Below, piece by piece: positions 25,791 to 34,451 of a stretch of DNA of 64,000 nucleotides (position 1 is the stretch's first letter; each line of letters opens with the position of its first letter). The position numbers and the translations under genes are program-made. The stretch covers positions 310,001-374,000 of the forward strand of contig CAXXOZ010000018.1 in the NCBI GenBank assembly GCA_963676435.2. Reading direction: 5' to 3'. The stretch is from CAXXOZ01 sp963676435 (GTDB taxonomy: Bacteria; Bacillota; Clostridia; Lachnospirales; Lachnospiraceae). The notes under the pieces are model-generated. The model did not search any database. It saw only the letters and a list, made by a program, of their open reading frames with translations, and was not told where the DNA came from.

Positions 25791-25805
25791 TGAAAATAAT
25801 TATAA
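25791..25805 (-). promoter_or_regulatory. PerR-like operator overlapping the katG promoter
   Basis: Read on the minus strand, the 15 bases are TTATAATTATTTTCA. They match 12 of the 14 defined positions of the PerR box (TTATAAT-N-ATTATAA) and include a perfect TATAAT. The site is about 20 bases from the katG start codon, where a repressor could block transcription until peroxide inactivates it. Confidence 0.55.
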
Positions 25806-25883
25806 AACGATAAATAATACTGAATATAGAATAATAATAACAAAATAAAACATCACATACAAGAGGTGCCGTAGAAAAATCTG

Positions 25884-25912
25884 AAAAAAAACAGCCCTCT
25901 CATGGGGCTGTT
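25884..25912 (-). terminator. Terminator of the PucR-type regulator gene
   Basis: On the minus strand an aacagcccc / gggctgtt hairpin overlaps the stop codon and is followed by a run of eight T. Confidence 0.8.
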
Positions 25913-27545
25913 AGAAGATAGGATCATTTACAAATTCTTTAATCTTCAATGATATATAGACATTAAATAGTGTATCCATATTTTCTATATCAATTTTCAT
26001 AATCTCTTCAATTTTTTGTAGCCTGTGATAAAGAGTGTTCCTATGAATATTTAATTCATTCGAAAGATTTGAAGGATTCCTTGTTTTCATAACATAAGCA
26101 GCCAAAGTAAGAAAAAGTTCGGTTTTGTTCTTTTTATCATAAGCGATAAGGTCGTCTAGAGCTGGAAAATAAAGAGTTGATATTGAATTTTTGTCAGAGT
26201 AAACACTTAATATGTGCTGTAATATATAGTCGTCATAAAAATATAACATTTTTTCAGGTTTAATACGGCAACCAGAAATTATAGCTTCCTGTGCCTGGTT
26301 AAAATAAATGCTTGCATCTATTAGATTTGTAAAGTTTCGGCTTATTCCGCATGGCATGGAAGTGTCATTTGCAAATGTGAAAAGTTTTTCTCTCTGGCTT
26401 TCATTTATATTATCATCATCATCACTTGTATATAAGCCTACAAAGTACTCGTTATATTTAATTGAATAAACTAGCTTAAAGTTTGAGTAATAAAATCCTT
26501 TTACAAAATTTGTAGGTATACCTTTTGTATTTTCTTCTTTTGATTTAAAAACAATAATCCTATTGTACTTTTTAAAGGTTAATTTTGAAAATTTGACTTG
26601 TTCGTTTAAAACTTCTTTGGTTCTTATTTTTAAACCCAATAAGTCCTTTAAAAAAAGATCACTTCTTTCAATAAGTTTAGGGTCGTAAAAACTATCTTTT
26701 TGTAGTTCGAATGATAGTATTTGGCTTATTTTTTTTATTACTTCTACATCATATTCGGTAAAGGGTTTATATGCTTCTATCACAACTAAAGAAGCAACTT
26801 TTTTTCCAGAAATATTTATATCACACCAAATTCTTTCACCAGCAACAGTTTTTTTATCCTTTAAAATTGGTGGCTCTAGGAATTTTGTATTAACATTTTT
26901 TAAAAGTTCATTATCAGGAATTTTTGACATTTTAAAATAAGTAGGAGTTTCAGAACCGCTTGAGTTTTCAATAAGTCCATATTTCATATGATAAGAAAAG
27001 TCATCTTGGGTCTGATAGCCTTTCATTAATAATTCCTTCCATACATCATCTTTTAAATCATCGTAGCCTTTTGAATGGCCAAGGATCTTATAGTTTAAGT
27101 CTCGTATGAAAAATGGAAATCCTAAAATATTGGTAGAAACATCAACAATATGTTGGATTCCTTTTCCTGAGGACAAGGCTTCTAATAGTAGGGATACATC
27201 TTTTTCTAGTTTGTGATCTTTATTAAATAAGTCTAATAACAAATTGAAAGAATTTAAAGTATTATCAGTTTGAAATAAAATAATGTTTTTGTTATTAAAT
27301 GCTTTATTTTCTAAAATATTTTTGGAGCCTGTACAGGCTATAACTATATTTAATGAGATATCATCATTTAGAGCGGTTATTATTGAAGGGTTATCGGTGA
27401 AGTATAAAACATTTTTTTCGAAAGTTGATTTATCATTAGTGATGAATTTTATAAACTCTAGATTTTCTATTTTATTGTTTGAGAAGCTTTCAAAAATTAT
27501 TGAGTTTTCTATTGTTTTTGATATATCTTTAATTGTTATACTCAT
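25911..27545 (-). CDS. PucR-family (PurC-regulatory/HTH_30) transcriptional regulator
   Basis: A 544-residue regulator. The C-terminal ~60 residues are the PucR helix-turn-helix (NPSNLSNELNIHRNTLYHRLQKIEEI). The middle contains a GAF-like/CdaR-type region (PCGISRNFTNLIDASIYFNQAQEAI), and the N-terminal ~150 residues resemble a PucR sensing domain. The start at 27545 is chosen because GAAGGGGA precedes it; 22 extra upstream codons are open but lack a ribosome binding site. It is divergent from a lipoprotein sulfatase gene, its likely target. No metabolite can be deduced. Confidence 0.8.
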   Translation of the reverse strand: MSITIKDISKTIENSIIFESFSNNKIENLEFIKFITNDKSTFEKNVLYFTDNPSIITALNDDISLNIVIACTGSKNILENKAFNNKNIILFQTDNTLNSFNLLLDLFNKDHKLEKDVSLLLEALSSGKGIQHIVDVSTNILGFPFFIRDLNYKILGHSKGYDDLKDDVWKELLMKGYQTQDDFSYHMKYGLIENSSGSETPTYFKMSKIPDNELLKNVNTKFLEPPILKDKKTVAGERIWCDINISGKKVASLVVIEAYKPFTEYDVEVIKKISQILSFELQKDSFYDPKLIERSDLFLKDLLGLKIRTKEVLNEQVKFSKLTFKKYNRIIVFKSKEENTKGIPTNFVKGFYYSNFKLVYSIKYNEYFVGLYTSDDDDNINESQREKLFTFANDTSMPCGISRNFTNLIDASIYFNQAQEAIISGCRIKPEKMLYFYDDYILQHILSVYSDKNSISTLYFPALDDLIAYDKKNKTELFLTLAAYVMKTRNPSNLSNELNIHRNTLYHRLQKIEEIMKIDIENMDTLFNVYISLKIKEFVNDPIF

Positions 27546-27612
27546 TATTTTCCCCTTCAAAAGAATTGTGCAAATGAACATTGTTGCAAGCGCATTATCA
27601 AACATATGCACA

Positions 27613-27659
27613 TTGATATCATGTTCTTGAAATAATACAATAATAGCGAAACTATTATT
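27613..27659 (+). promoter_or_regulatory. Promoter and operator of the lipoprotein sulfatase gene
   Basis: TTGATA (27613-27618), a 17-base spacer and TACAAT (27636-27641). A perfect inverted repeat aataatag / ctattatt with spacer cgaaa (27639-27659) covers the -10 box and start site. Its position suits a binding site for the divergent PucR-type regulator. Confidence 0.6.
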
Positions 27660-27691
27660 TTGATACTATCACATAAAGGGAGAGGTAGCAA

Positions 27692-29981
27692 ATGAAAAAG
27701 AAACGAATAACAAAAAATGTTGCACTTAAAACTGTTGCTTGGAGCTCGGTTTTAACTCTTGCAGCAGGGTCCATGGTTGCTTGTGGTTCTAATGATGGAA
27801 CTGACAATACAAATACAAGTACCAATGTAGACCTAACAAAATATGAAAATGGAGAAACTAAGCCAAACGTAATTTACATTGTATTAGATGACATTGGATT
27901 TTCAGACTTAGGAGCATATGGTTCAGAAATTCAGACACCAAATATTGATGAATTAGCGGCAAATGGATTAGCTTATAATAACTTTAATGCAAATCCTTTA
28001 TCTTCATGTACTAGAGCTTCGTTACTTTCAGGAAGAGAAATGAATACAGTTGGTATGGGTAATGTAGCAAATGTTTCGCTCTCAGAAGACTTAACAAACT
28101 TACAAGGTCAGGTTACAGATGAAGCGGGACTTGTTTCTGAAGTTTTACAGCAGTCAGGCTATGCAACTTTTGGAGTGGGGAAATGGCATTTGGCTCCGCC
28201 ATATCAAATAAATCCAGCAGGACCATTTAATAATTGGCCACTTTCAAAAGGCTTTGACAGATACTATGGATTTATGGATGGAGAAACAGATCAGTATTCA
28301 CCACAATTGGTAAATGGAAATGAAATAATTGAGGCACCAGATACTGAAGGATATACATTAAATGATGATTTACTTTCTCATGCTACACAGTATATAACAG
28401 ATCAGGTTTCACTATACCCAGACACACCATTTTTCCTTAAACTTTGCATTTGGAACTGCTCATTCACCACTCCAGGTTCCAGAAAGTTATATTGATATGT
28501 ATGATGGAGTTTATGATGAAGGATGGGAAGTAATAAGACAGGCAAGGTTTGAAAAACAGAAAGAATTAGGAATAATTCCAGAAGATGCCCAACTTACTGA
28601 TTCTGATGAAGATGTTCAGGACTGGGATTCATTAACAGAAGATGAACAGGCTTTATTTGCCAGATTTATGGAAACATATGCGGGATATATAACTCAGGCT
28701 GACGAAGAAGTTGGAAAATTAATTCAGCACTTAAAAGATTTAGGTGTTTATGATAATACTATGATAGTGCTTATAGGTGATAATGGAGCAACAGATTCAG
28801 GTGGATTATATGGTACAGATGCATTTATAGGAACTCTTTTAAATACTTTCCCTGAGGGTGACTATATGCTTGAAAAATATGATGAAATAGGTGGTCCAGA
28901 TATGCAAGCTCTTTATCAGAGAGGATGGGCACAAGTTTCAAATACACCTTTTGCACATTATAAAGGAAGCACATATGCAGGTGCTTTAAGAAATCCATTG
29001 ATTATTTCATGGCCAGCAGGTATAACAGATGTTGGTACTATAAGAGACCAGTATGTGGATGTCACTGATATTACACCAACAGTTTTAGATATTTTAGAAA
29101 TAGAAGTTCCTGAAACAATTAATGGTATTAGTCAGATGCCTATGTTTGGAGTAAGTATAGCAAGCACATTTGACAGTGCAGATGCCGAAGAGACAACAAC
29201 AGTTGCAGCAGATTACTTCCAAAACTATCGTTCTATATATAGTGATGGATGGCAGGCGATAGCTGTTCATACACCAGGAACTGAATGGGAAGAAGATGTT
29301 TGGGAACTATTTAACCTAAATGAGGATTTTTCACAGCTAAACGATCTAGCAGCTGAAAATCCAGACAAATTAGAAGAACTTAAAGAACTATTTGAAGAAG
29401 AAACAGCTGATTGGGGAATTTATCCTCTAAGAGAAGGTTCACCACTTGATATGGGATTCATAAAAGAAACTTCACCTGCAACAGGTAATGAGTTTGTATA
29501 CTATAGAGGAGTTGGTCATATATCAACTTCAGCGGCAGCACCATTACTTGCAAATAACTTTGTATTAACAACGACTATCACAAGAGACAGTGTTGATGAT
29601 GAAGGAGTTTTAATTGCAATGGGTGATGAAATTGGCGGTTATACTTTATATGTTAAAGACAATAAACTAAAATATGTATTTAATAAATTTGGAACTATAT
29701 TTGAGGTTACATCAAGTGAAGATGTACCTGTAGGTGAATCAGAAATAAAGGTTGAACTTACAAGAGAAAATGTATTTTTTGCACATGTAACTTTGTATAT
29801 AGACGATGTTAATGTAGGTGAAATTGATGTTGAATCGATGCCTATAATAACCTTTGAAGGAATGGACATTGGTAAAGATATGTATAAACCTGTATCTGAG
29901 GAATATGCAGATGAGGGAGATTTTGAATTTGAAGGAGACTTTGATTTCATTAAAATAGTAACAACACCAGTAGCGCAATAA
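27692..29981 (+). pseudogene. Lipoprotein sulfatase (arylsulfatase A family, Ser-type motif), frameshifted
   Basis: Two frames (27692-28495 and 28497-29981) form one 762-residue AtsA-like sulfatase once a single base is removed between 28430 and 28441. Taking one A from AAA gives PFFLNFAFGTAHSPLQ, the family pattern. A lipoprotein signal ends at Cys31 (AAGSMVAC), so the enzyme faces outward. Metal-site residues are VLDDIGFSDLGAYG. The formylglycine motif is S-S-C-T-R (104-108), with Ser at the modified position and Cys where Pro or Ala is usual. The C-terminal ~170 residues form a beta-sandwich-like domain. A maturase gene follows. Confidence 0.8.
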
Positions 29982-29997
29982 TTTTTGAATATAAAAA

Positions 29998-30040
29998 CAC
30001 AAGATAGTCTTTGTGCAGTTTATGCACAAGACTACTTGTG
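29998..30040 (+). other. Long intergenic hairpin between sulfatase and maturase genes
   Basis: About 18 base pairs with two single-base bulges pair 29998-30017 with 30023-30040, closing a 5-base loop. No T-run follows, so it is not a typical terminator. It could act as an RNA processing or stability element setting the sulfatase-to-maturase ratio. Confidence 0.55.
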
Positions 30041-30060
30041 CTTTAGTAAAGGTGATAATT

Positions 30061-31302
30061 ATGTATAAAGAACTTTTTGGAACGGGATATCATATGATGG
30101 CTAAACCAGCAGGGCCAAAGTGCAATTTGGATTGTAGGTATTGCTTTTATCTAGAGAAGGAGTCGTTTTTAGAAAAAGAGAATGACTTTAATATGAGTGA
30201 TGAAATATTAGAAAAATTTATTGAAAAATATATAAACACTCAAGAAATTCCTGAAATTCAGTTTGTTTGGCAGGGAGGAGAACCCACATTAAGAGGTTTG
30301 GGTTTTTACGAAAAGGTTATTTTTTATCAGAACAAACATGCAGGAAAAAAGAAGATTTTAAATTCTTTACAAACGAATGGGGTTTTACTTGACGAATCCT
30401 GGTGTAAATTTCTGAAAAAACATAATTTTTTAGTTGGAATTAGCCTTGATGGACCAAAAGAAATTCACGATTTTTATAGAGTAGATAAGGGTGAAAAACC
30501 AACTTTTGATAAAGTAATGAAGGCTTTAAATCTTATGAAAAAACATCAGGTTCCTTTTAATGTTTTAACATGTGTTACCAGCGAATCATGTAAAAGACCT
30601 CTAGAAATTTATAATTTTTATAAAGATAATGGAATTGATTTTATCCAGTTTACTCCAATTATAGAAAGGCTTCCAGAAGATGATGATTATAATAAAGGAC
30701 TAAAGCATGCAAATGTAAATAGAAAAGAAAAAACATTTAAAATGACTGATTATAGCATTGAACAGGGAGAATATGGTAAATTTTTAATATCAGTGTTTGA
30801 TGAATGGGTGAGAAAGGATGTAGGAAAAATTCATGTTATGAATTTTGAGTGGGCACTAGAATCATGGCTTGGACTACCTTCAACAATATGTATTTTTTCA
30901 AAGGAATGTGGTAGAGCTATAGCGATTGAGCATAACGGTGATTTATATTCATGTGATCACTATGTTTATCCTGAAAATAAAATAGGAAATATTTTAAAAG
31001 ATAATCCAAAAGAACTGATAGAATCTGAAAAACAAAAAAGCTTTGGTGAAAACAAACTAAGTGGTTTGCCAAGACAATGCTTGGAATGTGAAGTTAAGTT
31101 TGCTTGTAACGGAGAATGTCCACGACATAGATTTGATGAAACATATGATGGAGAAAAGGGTCTAAGTTATCTTTGTGAAGACTACAAAAAATATTTTACT
31201 CACATTCATCCGTATATGAAAGTTATGGTTCAGCTTATTGAAAATAAACTTCCACCAGCAAAAGTTATGGAGGTTATAAAAGGACCATTAGCTATATATT
31301 AA
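30061..31302 (+). CDS. Anaerobic sulfatase-maturating enzyme (radical SAM, SPASM domain), second copy
   Basis: A 413-residue radical SAM protein with CxxxCxxC at Cys21, Cys25 and Cys28 (PKCNLDCRYCFYLEK), FVWQGGEPTLRG, and a SPASM region (CGRAIAIEHNGDLYSCDHYVYP, CLECEVKFACNGECPRHRF). It closely resembles characterised anSMEs that act on both Cys- and Ser-type sulfatases. The start at 30061 follows AAAGGTG; an earlier in-frame start at 30013 lies inside the upstream hairpin. The partner is presumably the adjacent Ser-motif lipoprotein sulfatase. Confidence 0.92.
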   Translation: MYKELFGTGYHMMAKPAGPKCNLDCRYCFYLEKESFLEKENDFNMSDEILEKFIEKYINTQEIPEIQFVWQGGEPTLRGLGFYEKVIFYQNKHAGKKKILNSLQTNGVLLDESWCKFLKKHNFLVGISLDGPKEIHDFYRVDKGEKPTFDKVMKALNLMKKHQVPFNVLTCVTSESCKRPLEIYNFYKDNGIDFIQFTPIIERLPEDDDYNKGLKHANVNRKEKTFKMTDYSIEQGEYGKFLISVFDEWVRKDVGKIHVMNFEWALESWLGLPSTICIFSKECGRAIAIEHNGDLYSCDHYVYPENKIGNILKDNPKELIESEKQKSFGENKLSGLPRQCLECEVKFACNGECPRHRFDETYDGEKGLSYLCEDYKKYFTHIHPYMKVMVQLIENKLPPAKVMEVIKGPLAIY

Positions 31303-31320
31303 GTTATCTTCTCCTTTATT

Positions 31321-31356
31321 AAAAAAGGTTGCGTAGCATTAAACGCTACCTTTTTT
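31321..31356 (+). terminator. Terminator after the second sulfatase-maturase gene
   Basis: aaaaaaggttgcg pairs with cgctacctttttt (one mismatch), with a T-run in the 3' arm. Confidence 0.75.
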
Positions 31357-31412
31357 ATTGCAATAAAAATTATATATATGCTATATTATTATAAAGAACA
31401 GGAGGGAAAAAG

Positions 31413-31922
31413 ATGAATGATTTTAAAACTGTAGAAACTGTGGATTTTAATGAAAACCCATTTAATATAATTGGAAAAGAATGGATGCTAATTACAGCTA
31501 TGAAGGATGGAAAAGTTAATACCATGACTGCTGCATGGGGAGGCTTGGGTGTTATGTGGAATAAAGATGTAACCTTTGTGGTTATCAGAGACTCAAGATA
31601 CACAAAGGAATTTGTAGATGATGCAGATAGTTTTTCATTATCATTTTTAGATCATGAAAAATATTTAAAAGAGCTTGGTTACATAGGGAAAATTTCTGGT
31701 AGAGATGAAGATAAAATAAAAGTATGTGGATTTAATGTAGAAATGGAAGGTGAAGTACCTTATATAAAAGAAGCTGAGAAAGTTATTATATGCAAAAAAA
31801 TGTCTTCGCAGCTTATAAGTGTTGAAAGCTTCATTGATCAAGAAATAGATGACAGATTCTATGCTGATAATGACTATCATAACATGTATATAAGTTCAAT
31901 AGAAAAAATACTTATTAAATAA
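31413..31922 (+). CDS. Flavin reductase-like (flavoredoxin family) protein
   Basis: A 169-residue FMN-binding split-barrel protein. The motif MLITAMKDGKVNTMTAAWGGLGVMWNKD is typical of the flavin-reductase/flavoredoxin family, in which FMN carries electrons or is reduced by NAD(P)H. AGGAGG precedes the start. The LysR gene follows after a short gap on the same strand and may belong to the same transcript. The electron partner is unknown. Confidence 0.85.
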   Translation: MNDFKTVETVDFNENPFNIIGKEWMLITAMKDGKVNTMTAAWGGLGVMWNKDVTFVVIRDSRYTKEFVDDADSFSLSFLDHEKYLKELGYIGKISGRDEDKIKVCGFNVEMEGEVPYIKEAEKVIICKKMSSQLISVESFIDQEIDDRFYADNDYHNMYISSIEKILIK

Positions 31923-31958
31923 ATTGGCAAGATATGAATATTGGTGTTTGGAGGAATT

Positions 31959-32846
31959 ATGACAATATCTCAAATAAAATATTTTTTAGAAACTGCTAAG
32001 TGTTTGAATCTTACAAAGGCAGCTCAGCATCTATTTATAACTCAACCAACTCTTGGAAGGCAGATTACAGAAATTGAGACAGAGCTTAATATGCTACTAT
32101 TTATCAGGTCTAATAAAGGACTTACTTTAACACCAGCAGGTAAAGTGCTTTATGAGGAACTTACAAGGACTATAGATGATTATGAAAAATCTGTAAAAAA
32201 AGCATCCCTTGTAAGCAAAAACATAACAGGAAAACTAACTATAGGCGTTTTAGACGGACTGGCAGTTGAAGGCTTTATTCCTGATATGGTTGATTACTTT
32301 GAAAGAGAGCACCCAAACATTGAAATCATATTAAAAAGGAAAAGCTTTAAACCCTTACTTGAAGAAATTAATAGTGGTAACTTAGATGCTGGAATTTCTT
32401 TAGACTTTCATATGGAGGAATATCCGGAACTAGAAACAATAGAAATGGAAAAATACGAAGCCGCATTTGCAGTACCATTAAAAAATCCTATTTCTCAAAA
32501 AGAGGAACTTGACTTTAATGATTTTGTAAATGAACCTCTTGCAATCGTAAGTAGAGAAGAATGTCACTCTGGAGTAGATTTAACAATTAATGTTTTTTTA
32601 ACTGAGACAGGGATGCATCCAAACCTTCAGTTTTTTGAATCCATGAATGACGTAATATTATGGGTTGAATCTGGAATGCGTTGCTCTTTATTAAATACCA
32701 AAATGGAACTAGTCAGATCAAAATCTTTAAAAATGTTTCCATTTAAACATGGTAAAAAGGAAGATTACATTAAGCTTGCTTACTCAAAAGATAATATAAA
32801 TTTTGCTCTAGATCTTTTAAAAAAGTACTATGCCCAAAAGGCATAG
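31959..32846 (+). CDS. LysR-family transcriptional regulator
   Basis: A 295-residue LysR protein: HTH in MTISQIKYFLETAKCLNLTKAAQHLFITQPTLGRQI and an effector domain starting GKLTIGVLDG. The start at 31959 is chosen for the TTTGGAGGA site. It closely resembles the broken LysR gene at 34452-35336, which indicates a local duplication around the URO-D gene. It precedes that gene on the same strand and is its likely activator. A hairpin (tactatgcc/ggcatagta) overlaps the stop but has no T-run. Confidence 0.9.
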   Translation: MTISQIKYFLETAKCLNLTKAAQHLFITQPTLGRQITEIETELNMLLFIRSNKGLTLTPAGKVLYEELTRTIDDYEKSVKKASLVSKNITGKLTIGVLDGLAVEGFIPDMVDYFEREHPNIEIILKRKSFKPLLEEINSGNLDAGISLDFHMEEYPELETIEMEKYEAAFAVPLKNPISQKEELDFNDFVNEPLAIVSREECHSGVDLTINVFLTETGMHPNLQFFESMNDVILWVESGMRCSLLNTKMELVRSKSLKMFPFKHGKKEDYIKLAYSKDNINFALDLLKKYYAQKA

Positions 32847-32865
32847 TAGTAATAAAAAAGGGCAT

Positions 32866-32894
32866 TTTACATAGGTTTTTCATAAAAGTATAAT
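32866..32894 (+). promoter_or_regulatory. Promoter of the first URO-D methyltransferase gene
   Basis: TTTACA (32866-32871), a 17-base spacer and TATAAT (32889-32894). A second TATAAT follows at 32900-32905. Start codon at 32941. Confidence 0.7.
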
Positions 32895-32940
32895 AAAACT
32901 ATAATTAGAAAACATTTATGTTTGTTTAGGAGGAACTTTT

Positions 32941-34014
32941 ATGGAAGAAATGAAACTAACACCAAGACAAAATGCTTTGATAGCATATAAACATGGAACA
33001 CCTGCATATATTCCAACACTATTCACTGATATAACTATGATTCAGGCAAATCCTACAATGGAAAGATATTGTGGAGGAGATGTAGGGCTTGATGCATTTG
33101 GAGTTGAGTGGACTTATGTTGAAGATGCTCATGCGCCTATGCCAACAGCAGGAAAAATAATGTTTGAAGACATTGAAGATTGGAGAGATTATGTTAAATT
33201 TCCTGATCTTGAAGCAATAGATTGGGAAAAACAAGCTGATATCGATGTTCATACAGATTTTATGGCTTTAGTTGCAGGGGCAGGAATTGTTCCTATGGCA
33301 GATGGTAAAAGTGCATATGATGAAGATAAGTTAATACTATGCATGGTTATAAATGGACCATTTGAGAGATTACATGCAATGATGGGATTTGAAAATGCTT
33401 TGATAGCATTAGCATCTAATCCAGATGAATGTTATGAATACTTCAAAGCAGTAGCAGATTGGAAAATAGAATATTTCAAAAAAATCGCGAAATATTATAA
33501 AGTAGATGTAATAAATGCTCATGATGATTACGGTGCTAAAGATAGAATGTTTATGTCTCCTGAAACTTGGAGAAAGCTTATTAAACCTCACTTTAAGAGA
33601 ATGGTTGATGCATGCCACGAAGCAGGAGTTATATATCAACATCATAGCTGTGGATATATTGAACCAATTATGGAAGATTTAGTTGAAATTGGTGTTGATG
33701 CTATTGATACTCTTCAGGGAGGCAGCAACAAAAACTTAAAAGAACTTAAAGAAAAATATGGAGATAAAATTACCTTCTGTGGTGGATTTGATAATCAGGG
33801 AGTTTTAGAAGCACCAGGAGTAACACCAGAAGAGATTAAAGCTGAGTACAGAAGAGTAGTAGATACTATTGCTCCAGGAGGAAGTTTTGTAGTATTCCCG
33901 ATAACTATTGGGTTTGATTATGTAGGTTCGTTATTAGAAGAACACTTCCAATATGGAATGGGATTTTATCAATCAAGAGGTGAAATGCCAAATGTTGAAG
34001 TATTAAGTAAATAA
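32941..34014 (+). CDS. URO-D-superfamily corrinoid methyltransferase (MtaA/O-demethylase-like)
   Basis: A 357-residue TIM-barrel protein of the uroporphyrinogen-decarboxylase superfamily. It lacks the haem-pathway FDNQPYLPQ-type start. Its C-terminal half has the H-x-C...-type zinc-site segment YQHHSCGYIEPIMEDLVEIGVDAID and CGGFDNQG, typical of methylcobamide:CoM and O-demethylase methyltransferases. In acetogens such proteins move methyl groups between methoxy- or methylamine compounds, corrinoid proteins and tetrahydrofolate. The substrate cannot be assigned. No corrinoid protein or activator gene lies beside it. AGGAGG precedes the start, and a terminator follows. Confidence 0.75.
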   Translation: MEEMKLTPRQNALIAYKHGTPAYIPTLFTDITMIQANPTMERYCGGDVGLDAFGVEWTYVEDAHAPMPTAGKIMFEDIEDWRDYVKFPDLEAIDWEKQADIDVHTDFMALVAGAGIVPMADGKSAYDEDKLILCMVINGPFERLHAMMGFENALIALASNPDECYEYFKAVADWKIEYFKKIAKYYKVDVINAHDDYGAKDRMFMSPETWRKLIKPHFKRMVDACHEAGVIYQHHSCGYIEPIMEDLVEIGVDAIDTLQGGSNKNLKELKEKYGDKITFCGGFDNQGVLEAPGVTPEEIKAEYRRVVDTIAPGGSFVVFPITIGFDYVGSLLEEHFQYGMGFYQSRGEMPNVEVLSK

Positions 34015-34021
34015 ATAATAG

Positions 34022-34054
34022 ACCCTGTTAAAGTTTTGCTTTAGCAGGGTTTTT
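34022..34054 (+). terminator. Terminator after the first URO-D gene
   Basis: A 12-bp stem (accctgttaaag / ctttagcagggt, one G-U) with loop ttttg and a T-run. Confidence 0.85.
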
Positions 34055-34058
34055 ATGT

Positions 34059-34086
34059 TTGAACATATATTTTTATGTTGTATAAT
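34059..34086 (+). promoter_or_regulatory. Promoter of the thioredoxin gene
   Basis: TTGAAC (34059-34064), a 16-base spacer and a perfect TATAAT (34081-34086), 20 bases before the start codon. This also argues against the longer in-frame start at 34055. Confidence 0.6.
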
Positions 34087-34105
34087 AGTAGTGATGGAGG
34101 TTATT

Positions 34106-34426
34106 ATGGCAACAGTAAAAATAACAAAGAAAAACTTTAGTAAGGAAGTAATGAAATCAGAGGTTCCAGTACTTCTTGATTTTTGGGCACCATGGTGTAT
34201 GCCCTGTAAGATGGTTGGACCAACTCTTGAAAAAATTTCTGCAGAACTTGAAGGAAGAGTGAAAATAGGAAAAATAAATGTTGATGAAGAGCCCGATTTA
34301 GCAAAAAGGTATAAAGTAATGACTATACCAATGTTGATGGTTATGAATAGAGGTAAATCAGTAAATAGTATTTCTGGATTTAAAACAAAAAGGACAATTT
34401 TAAAAATGTTAAAAGATTTTATATAA
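34106..34426 (+). CDS. trxA: Thioredoxin
   Basis: A 106-residue thioredoxin fold with the redox site WAPWCMPC (Cys31, Cys34), in place of the common WCGPC, and the conserved cis-Pro region MTIPMLMV. It reduces disulfides in the cytoplasm. The start at 34106 follows TGGAGG. Its position between a methyltransferase and LysR genes is unusual and may point to a dedicated redox role, which is inference. Confidence 0.9.
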   Translation: MATVKITKKNFSKEVMKSEVPVLLDFWAPWCMPCKMVGPTLEKISAELEGRVKIGKINVDEEPDLAKRYKVMTIPMLMVMNRGKSVNSISGFKTKRTILKMLKDFI

Positions 34427-34451
34427 GTAGTTAGTTTCAAGGGGGAATAGT

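Noticed and set aside
32828..32850. Terminator after the LysR gene at 32846
   Set aside because: There is a tactatgcc/ggcatagta hairpin but it overlaps the stop codon and is followed by purines, not a T-run.
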